A stretch of 64,000 bases of DNA from Hellea sp. (GCA_014238285.1 JABABK010000011.1:1-64000), one strand, 5' to 3'. Shown: positions 18,513-28,171, counted from the first letter of the stretch. A program made the numbers and translations. Notes: generated by a model not told the origin, from the letters alone.

Positions 18513-19415
18513 TTAGTTTTCCCAGTTCTTTGACACGCGCAGGAGAAACTCTCTAAACACTTTTGCTTTGACGGATCCACGTAGTTCGCTGGGATAAACA
18601 AAGAACACGTCAAAAGGCTCGCCACGAACTTGTGGTAGGACACGGACCAGCCGTCTGGACATGGAAACCGTATAATCAGGAATGCCAGCAATCCCAAGGC
18701 CAGCTTCAGCGGCGCGCATAATACCATGCAAATTGTTGACCTCCATAACCGGTTTGCGGGGCTTGTCGGTGGGGCGACCTGCTTTTAATACCCAATTGGT
18801 TGAATGCAGACGTTTAGGGATCAGTTCACCGAAGGCGATAATCCGGTGGTTATCGAGATCTTCTAATGATGTGGGCGCGCCGTATTTCGCTAGGTAAATA
18901 TCGGATGCGTAAAGGCTTTGAGAAATTGTGCCTAATCGCCGTTCGATAACATCGCCTTCAGTTGTCGGCCAAGGACGTAGGGCGCAGTCGACGTCTAGGG
19001 CTGATAAGTCATGTTCGTCGTCTTCAAGGATGATCTGTAGGTCGATCTCTGGATAGGCCCGCACAAATTCTGGCAAGACTGACATGAGCCAATTGGACCC
19101 TAGAGAAATGGGAGATGATACACGTAACGTCCCTTGGGGTTTACCTCGGCTGTCAGCCACTTGGGCCTGAGCCAAGGCCACTTTATGGGCCATTTCATGA
19201 GCGGTGCGGTAGAGAATATGACCTTGTTCTGTCAGGGTCAGGCCACGGGCATGGCGATGGAATAGCGGCGTGTTGAGCTGCTCTTCAAGTGCTGCGATTT
19301 GGCGGCTGACGGCAGATTGGGAAATATGTAATTTTTCAGCAGCTGCGGTCAGTGAACCTGTTTCCGCAGCTGCGTGAAATGTCTTAAGCTTATCCCAATC
19401 CAGCGTGTTTGGCAT
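18513..19415 (-). CDS. LysR family transcriptional regulator
   Basis: This is a 300-residue LysR-type regulator. Its N-terminal winged helix reads LKTFHAAAETGSLTAAAEKL and SQSAVSRQIAALEEQL (about residues 8-45), followed by the periplasmic-binding-like effector domain. Its ATG overlaps the trxB stop by one base (TAATG), so the two genes are co-translated. The same trxB-lysR pairing occurs in other alphaproteobacteria. The effector and targets are unknown; a link to redox control is inferred only from the neighbour. Confidence 0.93.
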   Translation of the reverse strand: MPNTLDWDKLKTFHAAAETGSLTAAAEKLHISQSAVSRQIAALEEQLNTPLFHRHARGLTLTEQGHILYRTAHEMAHKVALAQAQVADSRGKPQGTLRVSSPISLGSNWLMSVLPEFVRAYPEIDLQIILEDDEHDLSALDVDCALRPWPTTEGDVIERRLGTISQSLYASDIYLAKYGAPTSLEDLDNHRIIAFGELIPKRLHSTNWVLKAGRPTDKPRKPVMEVNNLHGIMRAAEAGLGIAGIPDYTVSMSRRLVRVLPQVRGEPFDVFFVYPSELRGSVKAKVFREFLLRVSKNWEN

Positions 19416-20383
19416 TAGGCCGCCGAGCTGATCTTGACTTTGCTTGCTTGTTCCTCAAGCCAGCGCTCGGCTTCAAGGGCGCCCATACAGCCTAGCCCAG
19501 CCGCCGTTACGGCTTGGCGGAAGGTCTCATCAGAAACATCGCCAGAGGCAAAGACGCCGGGAATATTAGTTGCCGTGCTGTCCGGCGCGGTTTCGATATA
19601 GCCGCCCTCATTCATTTTGACGTGACCTCTAAAGATTTCTGTAGAGGGTTTATGCCCAATGGCGATAAAGACGCCGTGAACATCACGTTCAAAGACTTCA
19701 CCTGACTTTACATTTTTCAAACGAACGCCTGTGACGCCGAGGGGATTTTCATCACCGAGGATTTCATCCAGTGTTGTATCCCATAGGATTTCGACTTTCT
19801 CGTTTGCAAATAAGCGGTTTTGTAAAATTTTCTCCGAGCGGAGCTCGTCACGGCGGTGAACGAGTATGACTTTAGAGGCAAATTTCGTCAGAAAGAGTGC
19901 TTCCTCAACGGCCGTATTGCCGCCGCCGACAACGACAACTTCTTTGCCGCGATAGAAAAATCCATCACATGTGGCACATGCAGAAACCCCAAAACCTTTG
20001 AATTTCTCTTCGCTTTCCATGCCAAGCCATTTGGCTTGTGCGCCTGTCGCAATCACCACAGCGTCGGAGGTGTAGGTTTTTCCGCTATCGCCTTTCATGA
20101 CAAATGGACGAGATGTTAAGTCCACATCAACAATCACATCTTCGTAAAAACTTGTTCCAAATTTTAGAGCATGTTCTTTGAATTTGTTCATGAGGTCTGG
20201 ACCCATAATTTCTGGGAAGCCCGGATAGTTTTCCACATCGGTTGTAATGGTAAGCTGACCGCCGGGCTGAAGACCTGCAACCATACCAGGCTCGAGCATA
20301 GCGCGCGCTGCGTAAACGGCTGCGGTATAACCGGCGGGGCCGGACCCAATGATAAAGACTTTGTGGTGGATAATTTCAGACAT
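19415..20383 (-). CDS. trxB: Thioredoxin-disulfide reductase
   Basis: The FAD enzyme uses NADPH to reduce thioredoxin in the cytoplasm. The 322-residue sequence contains the FAD-binding GSGPAGYTAAVYAARA, the redox pair CATC in SACATCDGFF near residue 140, the NADPH-binding GGGNTAVEEALFL, and the C-terminal FASGDVSDETFRQAVTAAG. Length and motifs are normal. It is the third gene of the run greA, ELM1-like, trxB, lysR, lying 46 bases after the ELM1-like stop. Confidence 0.97.
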   Translation of the reverse strand: MSEIIHHKVFIIGSGPAGYTAAVYAARAMLEPGMVAGLQPGGQLTITTDVENYPGFPEIMGPDLMNKFKEHALKFGTSFYEDVIVDVDLTSRPFVMKGDSGKTYTSDAVVIATGAQAKWLGMESEEKFKGFGVSACATCDGFFYRGKEVVVVGGGNTAVEEALFLTKFASKVILVHRRDELRSEKILQNRLFANEKVEILWDTTLDEILGDENPLGVTGVRLKNVKSGEVFERDVHGVFIAIGHKPSTEIFRGHVKMNEGGYIETAPDSTATNIPGVFASGDVSDETFRQAVTAAGLGCMGALEAERWLEEQASKVKISSAA

Positions 20384-20429
20384 GATTCTCTCGTGATTTT
20401 GTATAGAGAAAATAGGGTCGGCTTAGCGC

Positions 20430-21401
20430 CTATGCAAGAGCTGCAGAGCGTTTATCAAGGGCCGTCCATAGCTTTTGTGCAGCGAGGTCGGTTTCATTCA
20501 GCGGAGCATAGGCTTGCGGGGATAAATCAGAGCCAATGGCAGGGCGCACACGACAGCGTGTTTCTAGGGTATTATAAAGTTTTTGGAATTTCCCCGGTTT
20601 ACCGCTCATAGGTAGGCGAAAGACTGGTTTTCCTGTCACGCAAGCCTCTGTGAGCATATTTGTGCTTTCTTCGGTCACAAAGATCATGTTTGCGTAATGT
20701 AGGTAGGCAAAATAAGGGTTTTCGCCGTCGCCCGTATAGAGCTGTATATTTTTTGTTGTTTCGGCCAGTGATTTATAATCTTGAGTAACATTTTGCGGCG
20801 TCCGACGGGATGTTGTGACCAGCATGTGCCATCCGTTATCAAGAAAATCCCGCATTAAGGCCATATGTTGCTTGTGTTGACCGGCGTTTAGTCTGTGATT
20901 TTTGGAATCTCCGCCGACAAGCCATGTGGCAATATTTTTGTTTGTGGGCTGTATGAGGCCTTTATCAACGGCAAGTTTTTCAATGGAAATACGATTAGGA
21001 GAGCCGATAATAGAAATTACGTTAGGGCCTGCTAAATTGTCATGCTCAGGCGCGACGACATAATTAAAATAGGACGGGTCCAGTCGTGGATGCTGAACAT
21101 AGACCGTGAAAATTTTATCTTTGCGTTCGCGCTTAAGGGCTAGAAGAGGCGCGATCGCTTGACGTCCGCAGCCAATAGCTATGTCTGGATAATCTTGATT
21201 GTCAAAATATTTAGCTGGGTTTTTGCGAAGACTAAACTGTGTCCAGGCCGGTAGGGCACTAAACAGTGGCCCGTTTTTTATAACTTGAGTTGTCAGCGTT
21301 AATTCACGTCGCAAGGCCATAGCTTCAGCCAAGCCAAGAGCTTGATTTTCAATACCGCGCCGCCCGTCTGAAATAACCCAGGCTGTTAGCGGCGCGTTCA
21401 T
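20430..21401 (-). CDS. ELM1/DUF1022 family protein
   Basis: The 323-residue protein belongs to the family named after the plant mitochondrial fission factor ELM1 (DUF1022), whose bacterial members have a glycosyltransferase-B-like shape. Signs are WVISDGRRGIENQALGLAEA at the N-terminus, DIAIGCGRQA, VYVQHPRLDPSYFNYVVAPEHD and VTEESTNMLTEACVTGKPVF, the last resembling the nucleotide-sugar site of GT-B enzymes. Its biochemical role in bacteria is not known. It starts five bases after the greA stop. Confidence 0.87.
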   Translation of the reverse strand: MNAPLTAWVISDGRRGIENQALGLAEAMALRRELTLTTQVIKNGPLFSALPAWTQFSLRKNPAKYFDNQDYPDIAIGCGRQAIAPLLALKRERKDKIFTVYVQHPRLDPSYFNYVVAPEHDNLAGPNVISIIGSPNRISIEKLAVDKGLIQPTNKNIATWLVGGDSKNHRLNAGQHKQHMALMRDFLDNGWHMLVTTSRRTPQNVTQDYKSLAETTKNIQLYTGDGENPYFAYLHYANMIFVTEESTNMLTEACVTGKPVFRLPMSGKPGKFQKLYNTLETRCRVRPAIGSDLSPQAYAPLNETDLAAQKLWTALDKRSAALA

Positions 21402-21406
21402 ATAGC

Positions 21407-21880
21407 CTATTTAAAATCTATCTTGAGAATTTCATAGCCTTTAGCCCCGCCGGGCGCGATGACTTCAAATTCATCACCAACTTCTTTAGAGATCATGGCG
21501 CGGGCTATCGGAGACGTAATCGAGACCTTACCGTTTCTGATGCTGGCTTCGTCTTCACCCACGATTTGGTAAGTGCTCTCCTCATCAGTATCTTCATTGA
21601 CGATTGTGACTGTCGCGCCAAATATAACAGTGTTGCCGCGCATTTTTGTGATGTCGATAACCTGAGCCAGGGATAATTTGCTCTCAAGCTCTTGAATCCG
21701 GCCTTCAATAAAGCCCTGTTTTTCTTTGGCCGCGTGATATTCGGCGTTCTCTTTAAGATCGCCATGATCGCGAGCAACGGAGATCGCCCGGATGATTTCC
21801 TGGCGTTCAACTGTCTTTAGCTGCTTTAGTTCCGCTTCCAGAGCCGCGTGGCCCTGAACAGTCATCGGGACTTTTTGCAT
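21407..21880 (-). CDS. greA: Transcription elongation factor GreA
   Basis: GreA rescues backtracked RNA polymerase by stimulating transcript cleavage. The 157-residue product has the N-terminal coiled coil with acidic tip residues ([20 protein letters not shown], about residues 37-56) and the C-terminal FKBP-like domain ending [15 protein letters not shown]. Length is normal. It heads the minus-strand operon that runs to the terminator at 18311. The 184-base divergent gap upstream probably holds its promoter. Confidence 0.97.
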   Translation of the reverse strand: MQKVPMTVQGHAALEAELKQLKTVERQEIIRAISVARDHGDLKENAEYHAAKEKQGFIEGRIQELESKLSLAQVIDITKMRGNTVIFGATVTIVNEDTDEESTYQIVGEDEASIRNGKVSITSPIARAMISKEVGDEFEVIAPGGAKGYEILKIDFK

Positions 21881-22064
21881 GTTAATTCCTTTGTTTCATC
21901 GGGCGAACTCTCGCCAAACGTATAAGCGCGGGGAACATAAGATGAATTTCTCAATAATCAACCCCTAATGGACATCAAATTTCACCGGCAAGACAAACCG
22001 GGAAATATTAAAACTAATCCTTGGGTTAAACACATTTTTACCCGTTATTGATATAGTACCGTTA

Positions 22065-23204
22065 ATGATTAAAAATCTGTCAACCTTAGCCGTTGTAAAT
22101 GGGCGAAAAAGTCACCGATATTTCACATTATTGGCTGCGTATTTGTTTGCCTTATTGACGAGCTTCCCGGCGCTCGCTCACGAACGTTGGGTGCTAACGC
22201 CGGATCAAATGCAGACGCTTAATTCTCAGCCCAAACCAGATATTTACACGTCTTTTACTTTGGAAGGGTCTGTGGTTCTATTGTTCTTTGGAAGCATATT
22301 GGCATTTCTAATCTATGTTCACTATTTTAGACATCCCGATAAATGGCTGTTGCTTTTTTCTGGTCGAATGCAGAGATTTGTCGAGTGGATACAGCCTTTA
22401 TTGCGTCTAACTTTAGGGTGGACGCTTATTGCGGCAGCTTTGGGACTGGTTCCCCGTTTGGGCAACTCGGCTATGTCATACCCAACCTTTCTAGCCCCGG
22501 ATCTTGAACTGGCGAGTTTATCACCGAGCTGGCAATGGCTTGTCTGGGCGGAAATGGGTTTGGGTTTCTGGTTTATGTCAGGGCTTTGGACCCGTATTGC
22601 GGCGTCAGTTTTATTGCTTGCTATACATTTGGCGCTGGCTTTGTATGGGGAGGCCTTTCTTGCTTATTATTTTACTTTTTTAGGGATTTCGCTGTACCTT
22701 ATTATTCGGGGCGGTGGACGCGGTACTATGCATACGCGGACGTTTTTTGGGTTACAGCCTGTCTTAGACTGGCTGGATAATCTCCAAATGCGGCACGCGC
22801 AATATATTCTGCGGGTGTTGGCAGGTCTCAACTTCATTTATCTAGGGGTCTGGTTTAAAGTATTACAGCCCAACCTGGCTGTCGGAATTATCAATATTTA
22901 TGAGGTGCCTATTCTTTGCGAAGCTCCGGAATGCTTCACATTGATTATGGCCTGTATCGAGATTATTGCCGGTATTGCAATCATGGCCGGAATCCTTATT
23001 CGGCCTGCTGCTCTTTTCCTGTTCTGTGGATTCGTGTTTTTCGCGACCGTTCTTCCTGAAGGCTATGATGCGCATTTGGTGTTCTACGGCGTGTTAATGG
23101 CCTTTTTGCTAGGGGGACCCGGACGATTGACGTCGACAGGTATTTATCAAAGAAAGACAAGTGACAATGTCCTCAAAAGACGCATTAAGACCTTTATCAA
23201 ATAG
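22065..23204 (+). CDS. DoxX-like multi-spanning membrane protein
   Basis: The 379-residue protein has an N-terminal helix that may serve as a signal (YFTLLAAYLFALLTSFPALA), then about eight hydrophobic segments. The C-terminal half resembles the DoxX/SURF4-like fold: LRVLAGLNFIYLGVWFK, then a helix with CIEIIAGIAIMAGILIRPAA. No catalytic motif is evident. The next gene overlaps its 3' end by 38 bases, so the two are translationally coupled. DoxX-like proteins are linked to quinone or sulfur redox in some organisms; here the role is unknown. Confidence 0.65.
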   Translation: MIKNLSTLAVVNGRKSHRYFTLLAAYLFALLTSFPALAHERWVLTPDQMQTLNSQPKPDIYTSFTLEGSVVLLFFGSILAFLIYVHYFRHPDKWLLLFSGRMQRFVEWIQPLLRLTLGWTLIAAALGLVPRLGNSAMSYPTFLAPDLELASLSPSWQWLVWAEMGLGFWFMSGLWTRIAASVLLLAIHLALALYGEAFLAYYFTFLGISLYLIIRGGGRGTMHTRTFFGLQPVLDWLDNLQMRHAQYILRVLAGLNFIYLGVWFKVLQPNLAVGIINIYEVPILCEAPECFTLIMACIEIIAGIAIMAGILIRPAALFLFCGFVFFATVLPEGYDAHLVFYGVLMAFLLGGPGRLTSTGIYQRKTSDNVLKRRIKTFIK

Positions 23205-23637
23205 GGATAAACTCGCGCTCGTCGCTATTGCGCTGCTTGTAGCAAGCGTTCTTGTGCTTATGCGGTTGGATACAGCAGGCTGGGTTTTTAAATATGAAGA
23301 TCATTTTATCGAAATAAATGAAACGGCTCCCGCGCCCAAACTGGATTTTGATTTAGAAAAATCAGGTGGCAATGACTTAAAAATCAAACTCAGATTGGAA
23401 AATATCTCTCTTGTGGAGTTTTGCACGGCAAAAGATAGAGGTTGGGCTAAGGGACATGCCCACATATTTTTGGATGGGATAAAGCAAGGCAGTTTTTATA
23501 TTATGGAGCATACATTGGAAAATCTATCCGTCGGTGTTCACACTGTCACAGTCAGTATAAATCAACCGCCTTCACATAAAGTTTTATCTTGGCAGGGAAA
23601 GCCAGTCGCTGTCACAAAATCCATTAAAGTCGACTAG
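23167..23637 (+). CDS. Membrane-anchored periplasmic protein, unknown
   Basis: The 156-residue product starts with a membrane helix (LALVAIALLVASVLVLMRL). A beta-rich periplasmic domain follows, with GHAHIFLDGIKQGSFY and LSVGVHTVTVSINQP. The H-x-H-x-x-x-DG pattern with a later G-x-H resembles small extracellular beta-sandwich domains, where paired His could bind metal. ATG 23167 is chosen over GTG 23161. It overlaps the DoxX-like gene by 38 bases and so probably works with it. No named family is claimed. Confidence 0.62.
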   Translation: MSSKDALRPLSNRDKLALVAIALLVASVLVLMRLDTAGWVFKYEDHFIEINETAPAPKLDFDLEKSGGNDLKIKLRLENISLVEFCTAKDRGWAKGHAHIFLDGIKQGSFYIMEHTLENLSVGVHTVTVSINQPPSHKVLSWQGKPVAVTKSIKVD

Positions 23638-23778
23638 AAGCTTTATTTTTTATCAAGTTCTCGTTAAGTCTGTAAAAATTAATTATTTATCAACATCTTA
23701 GATATGAATTATTAACCATCGCATTAACCAGATTTTAGATTTTGTTATCCATAAATTTTAAAACTTTGGGATAACTTG

Positions 23779-25155
23779 ATGGCTCTAACGAGAAGACATG
23801 TACTGGCGGGCGCTACCGCTCTTGCGGCGGGAATGAGTACTGGCTGCACGGCTGCGATGGGAACCAAGAGTTCCTATTTGACACAAATATTAGCCCCTCA
23901 AAACAATAATACGGTCTTCCATTGGCTTGACATCATCATGCAGCAAGTGCGGGATCAACGGGTTCCGCCGCCCCGTGCTGCCGTCGCTTTTGCAGCGCCG
24001 CTTGTGGCCGGGTTTTTGGCTGTAAACGGTATCGCTCGAAAGTATGCCGAGCCCTATAATATAGGATTTGGTCCGCAAGGCGCGAATATGGATGTAGCTT
24101 TTGCGACGGCTTTTGCGACTGCAGCTTCCGAAGCCTTCCAACAACCTTTTCTTTTTGAACGTACGGCCTTTTTGAAAAAATTCCCTGGCAGTGAAGCCAA
24201 ATCTCTGGGGGTTAGCTGGGGACGGCGTGTTGGGCTTAAAGTGGTCAGAATGCGGACAGATGACGCGGCACATTTAACAAAGGCCAATTATTATCGGCGG
24301 CTCTATAAGCGCCGCACAGATGCCTTGGCATGGAAACCAACCGGTTCCTTTTTCAGCGCTAAGCCGAGCCCGGCCTTCACGTCTTTTCCTAAGGCTCTAT
24401 TCCCCGGACATGGCGGTATCAGGCCATGGACTATGAATAGCGGCTCGCAATTTCGAGTTTCTGGTTTTTATCACCCTGAGAGTCCTGAATTTGCTCAAGA
24501 GTTTGACCGTATTCGAACTCTAGGCGGTAAACACAGCCCGGCTCGTACGCCGGACGAAACGGAAATTGCTCTGTTTTGGGAGGATGGCCCATGGGGAATT
24601 ACGCCGCCAGGGCATTTCCTATATCTCGCTGTGCAGGCCCTTCAGCATCATCGTTTAAGCCTTGTGGACATGGCCCGCAATTTTGCCCTTCTGGGTATGA
24701 CGCAATGCGATGCGTCTATTTGTGCTTGGGATAATAAATACCATCATGACATTTTACGCCCTGAAAGTGCTATTCGCGCCCGAGCGCCATATTTTAACAA
24801 CCGTGACCCGCGTGTGCGCAAGCATGCCAAATGGGTGAGTTATATCCCAACACCGGAATTTCCAGCCTATACATCAGGTCATTCGACATTTGGAGCTGCA
24901 GCGGCAGAAATGATGGGGCTTATCCTTGGGCATGATAATGTACCATTGGTTGGGCGTTCGCCGGATCAGGTTTTATGGCCTCAGCTTACAGGCGTTGTCA
25001 GGCGCTGGAGCGGTTTCAAGCACGCAGCGGAAGAAAATGGTCTCAGCCGTCTTTACGGCGGCGTCCACTGGGAAATCGATCATAAAATGGGTATGCGTTC
25101 CGGGGCAGATATTTCTCGGCATGCTTATAATACAATGTTTCCGAGGTATGCATAA
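23779..25155 (+). CDS. Vanadium-dependent haloperoxidase / PAP2 superfamily enzyme
   Basis: The exported 458-residue protein begins with a Tat-like/lipoprotein signal (LTRRHVLAGATALAAG, then STGC). The C-terminal half holds the complete PAP2/vanadium haloperoxidase signature: KYHHDILRP (K-x6-RP), then AYTSGHSTFG (SGH), then SRLYGGVHWEID (SR-x5-H-x3-D). These residues bind phosphate or vanadate; long members of this type are usually haloperoxidases that oxidise halide with hydrogen peroxide. ATG 23779 is preferred over TTG 23776. The lipoprotein/barrel gene starts one base after its stop. Acid phosphatase activity is the alternative. Confidence 0.82.
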   Translation: MALTRRHVLAGATALAAGMSTGCTAAMGTKSSYLTQILAPQNNNTVFHWLDIIMQQVRDQRVPPPRAAVAFAAPLVAGFLAVNGIARKYAEPYNIGFGPQGANMDVAFATAFATAASEAFQQPFLFERTAFLKKFPGSEAKSLGVSWGRRVGLKVVRMRTDDAAHLTKANYYRRLYKRRTDALAWKPTGSFFSAKPSPAFTSFPKALFPGHGGIRPWTMNSGSQFRVSGFYHPESPEFAQEFDRIRTLGGKHSPARTPDETEIALFWEDGPWGITPPGHFLYLAVQALQHHRLSLVDMARNFALLGMTQCDASICAWDNKYHHDILRPESAIRARAPYFNNRDPRVRKHAKWVSYIPTPEFPAYTSGHSTFGAAAAEMMGLILGHDNVPLVGRSPDQVLWPQLTGVVRRWSGFKHAAEENGLSRLYGGVHWEIDHKMGMRSGADISRHAYNTMFPRYA

Positions 25156-25156
25156 C

Positions 25157-26443
25157 ATGGCGCATCAGGTTAAATCCTATATAATGATTATAGGCGTGGG
25201 CATATTGTTGGCAGCTTGTTCCAATGGACAGGATAGTCGCCATTTACGCTATCAACAAAATGCTTCTGCTGGATATCAGGGCGGTAATTATACCTATAAT
25301 TCGGCCGCCCCATATAAGCCTCATCAAGGGCAGTCATTTTCTCAGCCATATCACATGCAGCCAGGATTAGCTTATAATGTAGACGGTCATAACGGCCAAA
25401 TGCGCCAGAGTTATTATCCTCAACAGAGAGGGTATGGGCAAAGACAAGGTCAGCCTTTCCCCCATTTGCGCGGGCCTTATAAAGGTTCCAAAATGAGCTA
25501 TGAAAACCTCAATGCTTTTGAAGCTCCAGTTGCAACAGAGATTGCCGGCGTGACTTTTGAGCTACGCGGAAGATTGGATTCGGTTACGGATTATAGCTTT
25601 GACCAAGACCGAAATGCGGATCATCGTCTGGTCGGAACTCACCGCCTGACGGCAGAAAAACAGCTCCCGAACCGCTTGACAATTGGCGCGGCGTTTACCG
25701 GGCGTCACGAAGATATAGGTAATTCCAATGCTGACTATAAAGGCCGGATCAGAGGTTATGTTGGCGGGTCATGGGGCACGGTTTTGGGCGGTAATGTCCA
25801 GGACATCGTTTATGAGGACACACGGCGATTAAGAGGCGCTGGGGCACTCGTTGGCAGAGGTCCGCGCGAAGAAAACCTTTGGGGCGACGGCGCGCTCGGA
25901 CGTTTGAATGACTGGGGCGGTGGTTATCAAGGGCGGTTTGGCCCGACGACGGTTAGCGCTATTGTCGATGAAGATACAAATTATGATGTCGGTATTAAAT
26001 TTCAGCGCCCTATTGGGAATAAGGATTACCGCCTGACCGCGCGCCATAATAGCGGCACATATCTTGCTGCTGATGGTCTTACGGAAATCGACACAAAAGC
26101 TGTAACCGGGGTCGGTGAATATGTCTATGGTAGTACGCGCTATGATATTAGCGGGGGTTATGAGCAATTAGATACAGGCGCAACAAACGCAGATCGCTGG
26201 TTCACATCTGCGGGTGTCACGACTAAGTTAGGTCTTTGGAACTTTACGGCCGAAGGACATTATGGACAGATCGAGGGCCAAGATGAAGTGTCGGCATTTG
26301 CGGGCGTGAAATATGACATCGCCAGAGGGCTATCCGCCACCGCTGCTGTGGATTATCAGGATCGGCAAATCAATGTTGGAGGTGTAGATCTCGTGAATGA
26401 AAAAGACACACGGGCGCTCATGGGCTTAAGTTACGGATTCTAG
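25157..26443 (+). CDS. Outer-membrane lipoprotein with porin-like C-terminus
   Basis: The 428-residue protein has a lipoprotein signal (YIMIIGVGILLAACS, Cys near residue 19) and a low-complexity Gln/Tyr/Gly-rich linker (residues about 25-115, e.g. YYPQQRGYGQRQGQ). The remaining 310 residues alternate as in beta strands and end in LMGLSYGF, a C-terminal Phe typical of outer-membrane barrels. ATG 25157 follows a GAGG ten bases upstream, one base after the haloperoxidase stop; ATG 25148 lacks spacing. It is probably translationally coupled to the haloperoxidase and may carry its substrate or export its product. No named family is recognised. Confidence 0.62.
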   Translation: MAHQVKSYIMIIGVGILLAACSNGQDSRHLRYQQNASAGYQGGNYTYNSAAPYKPHQGQSFSQPYHMQPGLAYNVDGHNGQMRQSYYPQQRGYGQRQGQPFPHLRGPYKGSKMSYENLNAFEAPVATEIAGVTFELRGRLDSVTDYSFDQDRNADHRLVGTHRLTAEKQLPNRLTIGAAFTGRHEDIGNSNADYKGRIRGYVGGSWGTVLGGNVQDIVYEDTRRLRGAGALVGRGPREENLWGDGALGRLNDWGGGYQGRFGPTTVSAIVDEDTNYDVGIKFQRPIGNKDYRLTARHNSGTYLAADGLTEIDTKAVTGVGEYVYGSTRYDISGGYEQLDTGATNADRWFTSAGVTTKLGLWNFTAEGHYGQIEGQDEVSAFAGVKYDIARGLSATAAVDYQDRQINVGGVDLVNEKDTRALMGLSYGF

Positions 26444-26575
26444 AATTGTTATTCGGTTAAACCAAAAGCGCTATCTTCATCACAAAATGTTAGAATGCGT
26501 TTCCGGGCTGCATCCGCCGCTGGCATGGACTGTAGAGTTCTGATAGCGAGGCGCAAACCAAATGCGGAGACAATT

Positions 26576-27694
26576 TTGTCTATTCCTTTTATCGACCTTC
26601 AAAGTCAACGGGCCAGAATAGAACGGGCCGTTGATAGGGCTATTGCCAATGTTTTGAACCATGGTCAGTTTATACTGGGGCCAGAGGTTACGGCATTTGA
26701 AACAGCTTTGGCATCATTTGAAAACGCAGCTGCTGTTGTCGCCTGCGCCAATGGGACTGACGCCTTAGTATTAGCCATGCGAGCATTGGGCCTTGGAAAG
26801 GGTGATGCCGTCTTTTGTCCTTCCTACACATACACGGCCAGCGCGGAAGCTATCGTGCTGACGGGCGCGACGCCCGTTTTTATTGATATCGAGCGAAGTA
26901 GTTATTGCATGTCGGCAGCCTCCTTAGAGGTTGCTATCAAGGACATGCAAGAGCTTACGCCGAAAGCAATCATGACGGTGGATCTGTTTGGACATCCGGC
27001 CGACTATGAAGCGATAGCACCGATAGCGAATAAATATGGTCTCAAGCTCATCTCTGACAATGCGCAATCCATCGGTTGCCGGATTAACGGTAAAACTACA
27101 TCACAGTGGGCTGATGTTACGACGACGAGTTTCTTTCCGGCCAAACCGCTTGGCTGTTACGGCGATGGCGGCGCAATCCTTTTAAAAGATAAAGCTTTAG
27201 AGCCGCTTTTGCGGTCCCTCGCGTTCCATGGCCGGGGCAGCGAGCCCTATGATCATGACAAAATTGGCTTTAATTCGCGGCTAGATACGATGCAGGCGGC
27301 GGTCCTGCTTGAGAAGCTCAAAATATTTGAAGACGAAATCAAAGAGCGTAACCAAGTGGCTGATCGATATGCTGATGGCCTCGGCGGTATTATTAAATCT
27401 GTGCCGCGGGTAAAAAAAGGCTGCATTTCAACCTGGGCGCAATACGCCATCGAAGTTGACGACCGCGATGCATTTTTAACTTATATCCGCGCGCAGGGCT
27501 TGCCTGTTGCCGCCTATTATCCACGGCCTGTCCATGAGCAAACCGCTTATACAAACTATCCAGTCGTTTCGTCGGGTTTAGAAGAAACCAATCGCGCCAA
27601 ACAATTTGCCGCCGCTCTGCCGATGCATGCTTACCTCTCGGAAGCAGATCAGGATTCAATGATTAGCGCGGTTAGAGGGTTTTATCAGGGGTAG
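26576..27694 (+). CDS. DegT/DnrJ/EryC1/StrS sugar aminotransferase
   Basis: This PLP enzyme usually aminates nucleotide-linked keto-sugars for surface glycans. Family marks are IPFIDLQSQRARI at the start, CANGTDALVLAMRALG, DNAQSIG, the Schiff-base lysine region TTSFFPAKPLGCYGDGGA near residue 190, and FNSRLDTMQAAVLLEKL. TTG 26576 is chosen because GGAGA stands nine bases upstream and homologues begin at this point; ATG 26495 would add 27 residues that look unrelated. It stands between the barrel lipoprotein and the convergent tyrosinase locus, without other sugar genes nearby. Confidence 0.88.
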   Translation: MSIPFIDLQSQRARIERAVDRAIANVLNHGQFILGPEVTAFETALASFENAAAVVACANGTDALVLAMRALGLGKGDAVFCPSYTYTASAEAIVLTGATPVFIDIERSSYCMSAASLEVAIKDMQELTPKAIMTVDLFGHPADYEAIAPIANKYGLKLISDNAQSIGCRINGKTTSQWADVTTTSFFPAKPLGCYGDGGAILLKDKALEPLLRSLAFHGRGSEPYDHDKIGFNSRLDTMQAAVLLEKLKIFEDEIKERNQVADRYADGLGGIIKSVPRVKKGCISTWAQYAIEVDDRDAFLTYIRAQGLPVAAYYPRPVHEQTAYTNYPVVSSGLEETNRAKQFAAALPMHAYLSEADQDSMISAVRGFYQG

Positions 27695-27709
27695 TTTCTT
27701 CATTGGCGG

Positions 27710-28171
27710 TTATCGACTGACCAAATCCAGCTTAACATTATGAAATGCAAGCTCTGCTGAGCCTTGCTTTGGTTTTGTAACTGGAACACCTTCAATTCCG
27801 GAAATTGGCGTGAAGGTGATCGTGAGCTCTTCGGCGCCTAGTTTTTCATAAGCGGATTCCAAGGCAAATACGTATTCTGATTTTTCGTTAATCCCGTAAG
27901 TGGAAAATGTGCCGAGAATGACATTGTTAGATTTTCGGCAAAACTTCTTAGCGGGTTTTGATGCAGACACTTCCCAGCTGCCGGTAACATCTCCAAGCAT
28001 TTCAGAGCGGCTGAGCAACAAGACTAAATCAAGATTTGGATCTTGAATTGCGGCGTGTTGCTGCTGCGCCAGAACAGGTAACGATATTTGAGTGCTGTCG
28101 GCTTGTGTCAGCATAAGGGACGTGTCTGCCCCTAGGATAGATTGGCTGAATATTATCAAGAATGGGATCAT
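27710..28171 (-). CDS. Secreted protein resembling the tyrosinase C-terminal domain
   Basis: The 153-residue protein has an N-terminal signal-like stretch (MIPFLIIFSQSILG) and then a beta-rich domain. Its body parallels the C-terminal domain of the upstream tyrosinase. LDLVLLLSRSEMLGDVTGSW matches DDLVLRLQGIEAETQTGAAY, SEYVFALESAYEKLG matches AEYVFSINERLAKGL, and LTITFTPISGI matches YEVVIVPISGL. It lies 47 bases downstream of the tyrosinase on the same strand, so co-expression is likely. It carries no copper ligands of its own. A caddie or chaperone role is possible but unproven. Confidence 0.6.
   Translation of the reverse strand: MIPFLIIFSQSILGADTSLMLTQADSTQISLPVLAQQQHAAIQDPNLDLVLLLSRSEMLGDVTGSWEVSASKPAKKFCRKSNNVILGTFSTYGINEKSEYVFALESAYEKLGAEELTITFTPISGIEGVPVTKPKQGSAELAFHNVKLDLVSR

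Noticed and set aside
23720-23760. TTAACC-N-TTAACC-like CtrA box before the haloperoxidase
   Set aside because: The two TTAA halves are eight bases apart (consensus seven), in AT-rich DNA, so chance is likely.
24926-25156. Upstream extension of the lipoprotein/barrel gene inside the haloperoxidase
   Set aside because: The lipoprotein signal begins only at ATG 25157; the extension overlaps the conserved PAP2 motif in another frame.
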